A stretch of 64,000 nucleotides of DNA from Lamellibrachia columna (Eukaryota > Annelida > Polychaeta > Sabellida > Siboglinidae), in assembly GCA_963662155.1 (NCBI GenBank), contig OY759269.1, positions 7,342,355-7,406,354 on the forward strand, in the 5' to 3' direction. The translations under genes and the position numbers were made by a program. Positions 60,301-64,000 of the stretch are shown here, in pieces. Position 1 is the stretch's first letter. Every line of letters starts with the position of its first letter. Below the pieces are notes generated by a model. That model saw only the letters and a list, made by a program, of their open reading frames with translations. It had not been told where the DNA came from and made no database searches.

Positions 60301-63178
60301 ATCAGCATTTAACTTTGATGTGCTCTTGGTTATCCAGTGGAATATATCACGGAGACAGCCCCTGAGCAAATTTAGGGAGCAGTTTATGCAGTAATGGAAA
60401 ATGCAGTGCCCATGAAAATTAACTTCCACCAGTCAGTGGAAGATTCGTTCCACCGACTGAGCAAACATAACAGTGTTGACAAAGTTTGAATCTGCCAAGT
60501 CATTTTTGACCCTGTTATGTCAATGTTTGAATAACCAAATCTGCTAGGGGTGAAGTCAAAGCATAGAACAGTTCAGTTCACCAGAAACCATGCTACATAA
60601 CTTAGAATGGACTTTTATGGATGTTCCCATATTTTACCGTGTGCCGCCCATTTCTGTTTTACTCAAAAGCAAAACATGCTAAAAATTAATATGATATTAA
60701 AGTGATAACATGGAAGTTGTTTTTGTAGGTTCCAGCGAAGCAGCTCCATTCACTACATCGTTGCAGAAGACTCGACAGCCTACAGGAAGACGTTGTAAGG
60801 AACTCGTTCAAAACATATAATAAGAAGCTTCTGTAGTACCCAAATCCTCAGGAACCTGAGCTCAGAGACGTAAGAGTTGGCTCATGGTTATGTGTTGTAG
60901 TATTTGATTGTTAACTGAAGCTTTGTCTCGCTTCTGAAATATTAGACTGTAACAAATGTAGCATTTGTGTATGTCATTGTATATGTAATTGTATATGTCA
61001 TTGTGTATGTCATTGTATATGTCATTGTATATGTCATTGTGTATGTCATTGTGTATGTCATTGTGTATGTCATTGCATCTGTCATTGTGTTTTTTGTTGT
61101 GTCTGTTGCTGGGTTTGTTGTTGTGTCTGTCATTTTAAACAATATTTAACAAGATTGCCATCCAAGGCAAAGGACCAGATGGCAGGTGGACAAGGAAGCC
61201 ATTGACTTACCGAGAGTTTTTTTTCATCAATGTGTAACCCACCCTCCTGAGATATGTGTCAACCTTGTTTTTAAACATATTCACACTGCTAGCAGTTACA
61301 CAATCCGTAGATAATTTGTAGATAATCCCATTAATTTATTGTCCTCTGTGAGAACGAATACTTCCAATCTACACTATCCAATCTACACTTATCCTTTACT
61401 AATGTTACTTTCTTGAGTGAAAAAAAAACATTTCTATCAATGTTTTCATACACATTCAATATCTTAAAAACTTCAGTCTGATCTCCCCTTAACCTCCTCG
61501 TCTCTAGAGTTGTTAAACCACATTCTTTCAGTCGTTCTTCATAACTAAGAACTCTCAGTTCTGGAATCATTTTCATTGCTCTCCTCTATATTCTTTCAAG
61601 CGTATCTATATCCTTTTTACGATATGGTCTCCACGCTTGTATACAATACTCTAAATGAGGTCTAACTGTTGCTTTATACAGATGTATAATTCTTGTATGT
61701 TATATTTCTCCTAATCAACCCAAGAATTTGATTACCCTTTGAAGCTGCGATACCAAACTGCTCTGAAACTTTCATATCAGCACTTATTTTTATTCCTAAG
61801 TCCTTTTCATTTACAGCAATACCTAGAACAGTATCTCCCATATTATAGTTTATATCCAAGTTCCCGTGTCCTGTATGTTCTTTGTAGGCATTTACATTTC
61901 CCCAAATTTAATAACATCTGCCATTTTTCAGACCACTTAACTCATTTGTCTAGATCCTTTTATAAATGTTGTTTATCACCATCAGTGTTAACCTTTCTAA
62001 ATACTTTTGTGTCATCCGCAAATTTCAGTGTGTTGCTTGCTATATTATCATCCAAGTCATTGATATATATTAAGAATGATAAAGGTCCTAATACTGATCC
62101 TTGTGGTACCCCACTCAAAACTGATTTCCAGTTTGAAACCTCCCCATCTACTACAACAAGCTTTCTTCTGTCAGTCAGCCACTGTTCTATCCAGTTGATT
62201 ATGCCATCCCCGATACCATGGGCTTTTAATTTAAGTAATAATCTTTGATGTGACACTTTGTCAAAAGCTTTCTGTAAATCTAAGTATATAATATCTACTG
62301 GCGATCCTTCATCTATCCAGTTTGTGATTTCTTCCAAAAAACAACATATTTGTTAAGCATGACCTCGCTTTTAGGAATCCTTGTTGAGATGAATTTAATA
62401 ATTTATGAGAAGAAGTCCAGTTTTTAATTAACCTTTCTAATAATTTACAAATTACTGATGTTTGTCACTGTGTCTGTCATTGTGTTTCTCATTGTGTTTG
62501 TCATTGTGTTTCTCGTTGTGTTTCTCGTTGTGTTTCTCGTTGTGTTTCTCATTGTGTTTCTCGTTGTGTTTCTCATTGTGTTTCTCATTGTGTTTCTCGT
62601 TGTGTTTCTCGTTGTGTTTCCCGTTGTGTTTCTCGTTGTGTTTCTCGTTGTGTTTCCATTGTTTTTCTCGTTGTGTTTCCCATTGTGTTTCTCATTGTGT
62701 TTCTCATTGCGTTTCTCATTGTGTTTCCCGTTGTGTTTCTCGTTGTGTTTCTCACTGTGTTTCTCATTGTGCTTGTAGCTGGTGGAAGCATCCAAAAGTA
62801 CAACGGAATTGCAAAGTGGTCGTAATGTCCATTCTCTTGTTCGTTGTTGGTATCGGTGAGTGTTCTGATTGGTTATGTGTTTTCTGGTAGGCTTACTAAG
62901 AATACACATATCAACAGCGAAGAATTATAATAAATAAACGAGTACATGTATGAAAAATTTCCAGTTTTCAAAAAAGTCTGCACCATTCTTAAGATGTGGG
63001 GTAGCAGTTTTTAAAAGGTCACAAAATGTAACTCATTCTCGATGGTCGATAAGACCATTTTTTAAGCATCATCAGCAAACCATTTTTGTTGATGTCACCA
63101 GCAATCTGATTTTGGCTTTTGGTGTCATGTTTAGTTATTGCACACAAACCAGACATTTTCCTTGTGTATGTATGTATG

Positions 63179-63231
<53 letters not shown>

Positions 63232-63418
63232 TGATTCTAAAGCATGAAGACAGAACATGATGTTCTTTCAGATTACAGCACAGCACCTTATGTCCATAGA
63301 AACTTATTATGCATAAAATTTAATGGTATGCAAATGAGCTGACATGTGACCTCAATGGTATCTTCATCTGCAGTTCTGCTAGGCGCTGGCATAGCTGTCC
63401 TGGCAACAAAAACAGATG
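57184..63418 (+). CDS. TMEM134: TMEM134-like membrane protein, 5' part (5 coding exons, residues 1-130)
   Basis: Exons 57184-57345, 59428-59468, 60729-60794, 62779-62855 and 63374-63418 join in phase (162+41+66+77+45 nt) with GT-AG boundaries. The product has the N-terminal [20 protein letters not shown] block (human TMEM134 has QFSIDDAFELSLEDG). A serine-rich [18 protein letters not shown] follows, then [11 protein letters not shown] (human: SWTQHPLIQKNRR) leading into a hydrophobic helix at about 103-126. TMEM134 is a small protein of about 195 residues with two predicted membrane segments; its cellular role is poorly defined. The second helix and C-terminus lie beyond the right end. The assignment rests on ordered motif agreement; a missed small exon between exons 1 and 2 is possible. 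Confidence 0.85.
57630..58230. repeat. Irregular cluster of about ten ggttcggccca-like motifs
   Basis: Occurrences include gatggttcggcccat (57632, 57704), gtgtccggcccac, gatggttcagcctag, gttgtttcagtccac, gtcgattcagcccac, gtcgtttcgtcccac, gtcgtttcagcccac (58111) and ggtggttcagcccat, plus the inverse atgggccgaaacatccg near 58185. Spacing is irregular (15-50 bp, with one gap of about 300 bp), unlike the head-to-tail arrays elsewhere. Confidence 0.7.
58564..58592. repeat. Perfect 10-bp stem hairpin
   Basis: Arms ttgttgacac (58564-58573) and gtgtcaacaa (58583-58592) around a 9-base loop. Followed 25 bases later by gtcagactcgc. Confidence 0.85.
59084..59111. repeat. Perfect 10-bp stem hairpin
   Basis: Arms gggtgtagcg (59084-59093) and cgctacaccc (59102-59111) around the loop gtcagact. 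The loop and right arm contain gtcagactcgc, also present near 58607. Confidence 0.88.
59428..59468 (+). CDS. TMEM134: TMEM134-like exon 2 (41 nt)
   Basis: Acceptor ttttcag at 59427, donor GATGG|GTAAGT. Only one frame is open: [14 protein letters not shown]. Enters in phase 0 and leaves two bases of a glycine codon. Confidence 0.75.
59469..60728 (+). other. TMEM134-like intron 2
   Basis: 1260-bp AT-rich intron. No gene or element recognised. Confidence 0.75.
60729..60794 (+). CDS. TMEM134: TMEM134-like exon 3 (66 nt)
   Basis: Acceptor tttttgtag, donor ACGTT|GTAAGG. Encodes [20 protein letters not shown] plus T and two bases of the next codon. Corresponds to the serine-rich SSQWSFSTISSST region of the human protein. 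Confidence 0.82.
60958..61136. repeat. 12-bp minisatellite, left part
   Basis: Unit gtatgtcattgt repeated about 10 times, then more degenerate gtctgttgttgt units. Related to the right part (gtttctcattgt) beyond the LINE insertion. Confidence 0.92.
61137..62461 (-). mobile_element. CR1/L2-type LINE, antisense, 5'-truncated, frameshifted
   Basis: On the minus strand, from about 62461: reverse transcriptase motifs [14 protein letters not shown], then [40 protein letters not shown] and the catalytic FADD in [10 protein letters not shown]. The [20 protein letters not shown] tail and [20 protein letters not shown] follow. Frameshifts and stops occur throughout, and it ends with the family 3' motif (gatggcaatcttgtt) at about 61145-61160. 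Same family as 45.7 kb but with more of the RT. It is antisense to the host gene and lies inside the 12-bp array. Confidence 0.92.
62462..62775. repeat. 12-bp minisatellite, right part, ending at an exon acceptor
   Basis: Unit gtgtttctcatt/gtgtttctcgtt, about 26 copies, pyrimidine-rich on the transcript strand. The last unit, gtgcttgtag, supplies the acceptor of exon 4. Both strands give repetitive open frames that I do not treat as genes. Confidence 0.95.
62779..62855 (+). CDS. TMEM134: TMEM134-like exon 4 (first half of TM1)
   Basis: Acceptor gcttgtag at 62778, donor ATCG|GTGAGT. Encodes (F)[19 protein letters not shown] then LFVVGI. The acceptor is the last, altered unit of the 12-bp array at 62462-62775. 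Confidence 0.85.
62856..63373 (+). other. TMEM134-like intron 4
   Basis: 518-bp intron with a (TATG)n/(TA)n microsatellite at 63167-63231. Confidence 0.8.
63167..63231. repeat. (TATG)n(TA)n compound microsatellite
   Basis: Several tatg units followed by a TA run with one G interruption. Confidence 0.93.
63374..63418 (+). CDS. TMEM134: TMEM134-like exon 5 (second half of TM1)
   Basis: Acceptor catctgcag, donor GATG|GTATGT, 45 nt. Encodes (V)[14 protein letters not shown], completing a hydrophobic helix started in exon 4. The next exon is not in the window. Confidence 0.82.
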
Positions 63419-64000
63419 GTATGTAAAACTTACACCCTTGTGTAATTACAGTATGATGCTATGATTAGTTCTTAGGCATACTGAAGTACACTTAATTTGT
63501 GCCTGGTACAATGATTAAATTATGATGATCAGACATGCTTATTACGAAAAGACAAAATCTTTTTTAATGTAAACACAGTGGTTATTTTCTATGCAGTGTG
63601 TTATGACTACATTGAAGTGTTGAATTTCTCTAAATTACATTGTGTATGTGGTAAGGGGCCATCACAAAACGCCAATGTATGAATGATTTCGACACGTGTG
63701 CAACTTCAGCAACCTCGCAATCGCTAGATGGCGCTTCATCTAAATCAGCACCCTTATGAACTGTGACAGGAACATTAAAATTAATGTATTGGTGAGGTGG
63801 TCACATGTTTCAGTGACCTGTGGTGAAATGGCCCCACTTTGTTATTATTCTAGTTTAGATATAATGTTTTTAGCATGCAGTGTTGTAAACTGATACTGCG
63901 ACCAGACATTATGTGTGCATACTGCATCGTCTGCTTTGTTTAATGTATGTGTTTAATGTTATTACTGCATGGTACATAACATTTATATTTACTGTGATTT
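63419..64000 (+). other. TMEM134-like intron 5 (partial)
   Basis: AT-rich sequence to the window end. I find no exon resembling the second transmembrane segment. Confidence 0.7.

Larger units (their letters stand above)
60795..62778 (+). other. TMEM134-like intron 3
   Basis: 1984-bp intron consisting mostly of a 12-bp minisatellite interrupted by an antisense CR1/L2 LINE. Confidence 0.8.

Noticed and set aside
62445..62909. Asparagine/threonine/lysine-rich 154-residue frame on the minus strand
   Set aside because: It is the reverse of the 12-bp array and overlaps TMEM134-like exon 4 on the other strand.

Overview
The window looks like nuclear DNA of a marine invertebrate, most likely a lophotrochozoan and plausibly a gastropod mollusc. 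That placement is inference from the style of the SERCA protein and the repeat content. Coding density is very low, introns reach 15 kb, and the sequence is packed with minisatellites, microsatellites, tRNA-derived SINEs, CR1/L2-type and RTE-type LINE fragments and DNA-transposon remnants. There is nothing prokaryotic here: no operons, rRNA, CRISPR array or intact phage.

Two conserved protein-coding genes can be reconstructed exon by exon, and they diverge from each other. (1) Positions 1-36526, minus strand: the 5' part of a sarco/endoplasmic reticulum Ca2+-ATPase (SERCA, ATP2A family). Eight coding exons encode residues 1-232, from the start codon through M1, M2 and the TGES actuator loop; the rest lies left of the window. 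All splice sites are GT-AG and the phases join correctly. (2) From 57184 to beyond the right end, plus strand: five coding exons of a TMEM134-like membrane protein, residues 1-130, up to the first transmembrane segment. A weak candidate for a small third gene lies on the plus strand inside SERCA intron 3 (about 28.7-30.1 kb).

Between the two conserved genes lies about 20.6 kb of intergenic DNA (36.5-57.2 kb), built almost entirely of repeats: a decayed hAT-type transposase (38.5-39.06 kb), a 22-bp GC-rich minisatellite (39.7-40.2 kb), a (CAG)n block with 53 pure units (41.2-41.6 kb), (TA)n, (ACGC)n and (GCGT)n microsatellites, a CR1/L2 3' fragment (45.7-46.5 kb), interleaved inverted copies of two dispersed repeats, a SINE whose tRNA-like head is amplified about 25 times (50.1-51.2 kb), a short TIR element (51.7-52.5 kb), a 49-bp array (52.8-53.6 kb), an RTE-type LINE fragment (54.4-55.0 kb) and a 40-bp array (55.9-56.4 kb).

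The most striking signal is that minisatellites abut 3' splice sites in both genes. The 1.8-kb array in SERCA intron 6 appears to be seeded by the real acceptor of exon 7, so each unit is a degenerate copy of the acceptor plus the first exon bases. The acceptor of TMEM134 exon 4 is the last, mutated unit of a 12-bp array that is itself split by an antisense CR1/L2 LINE.
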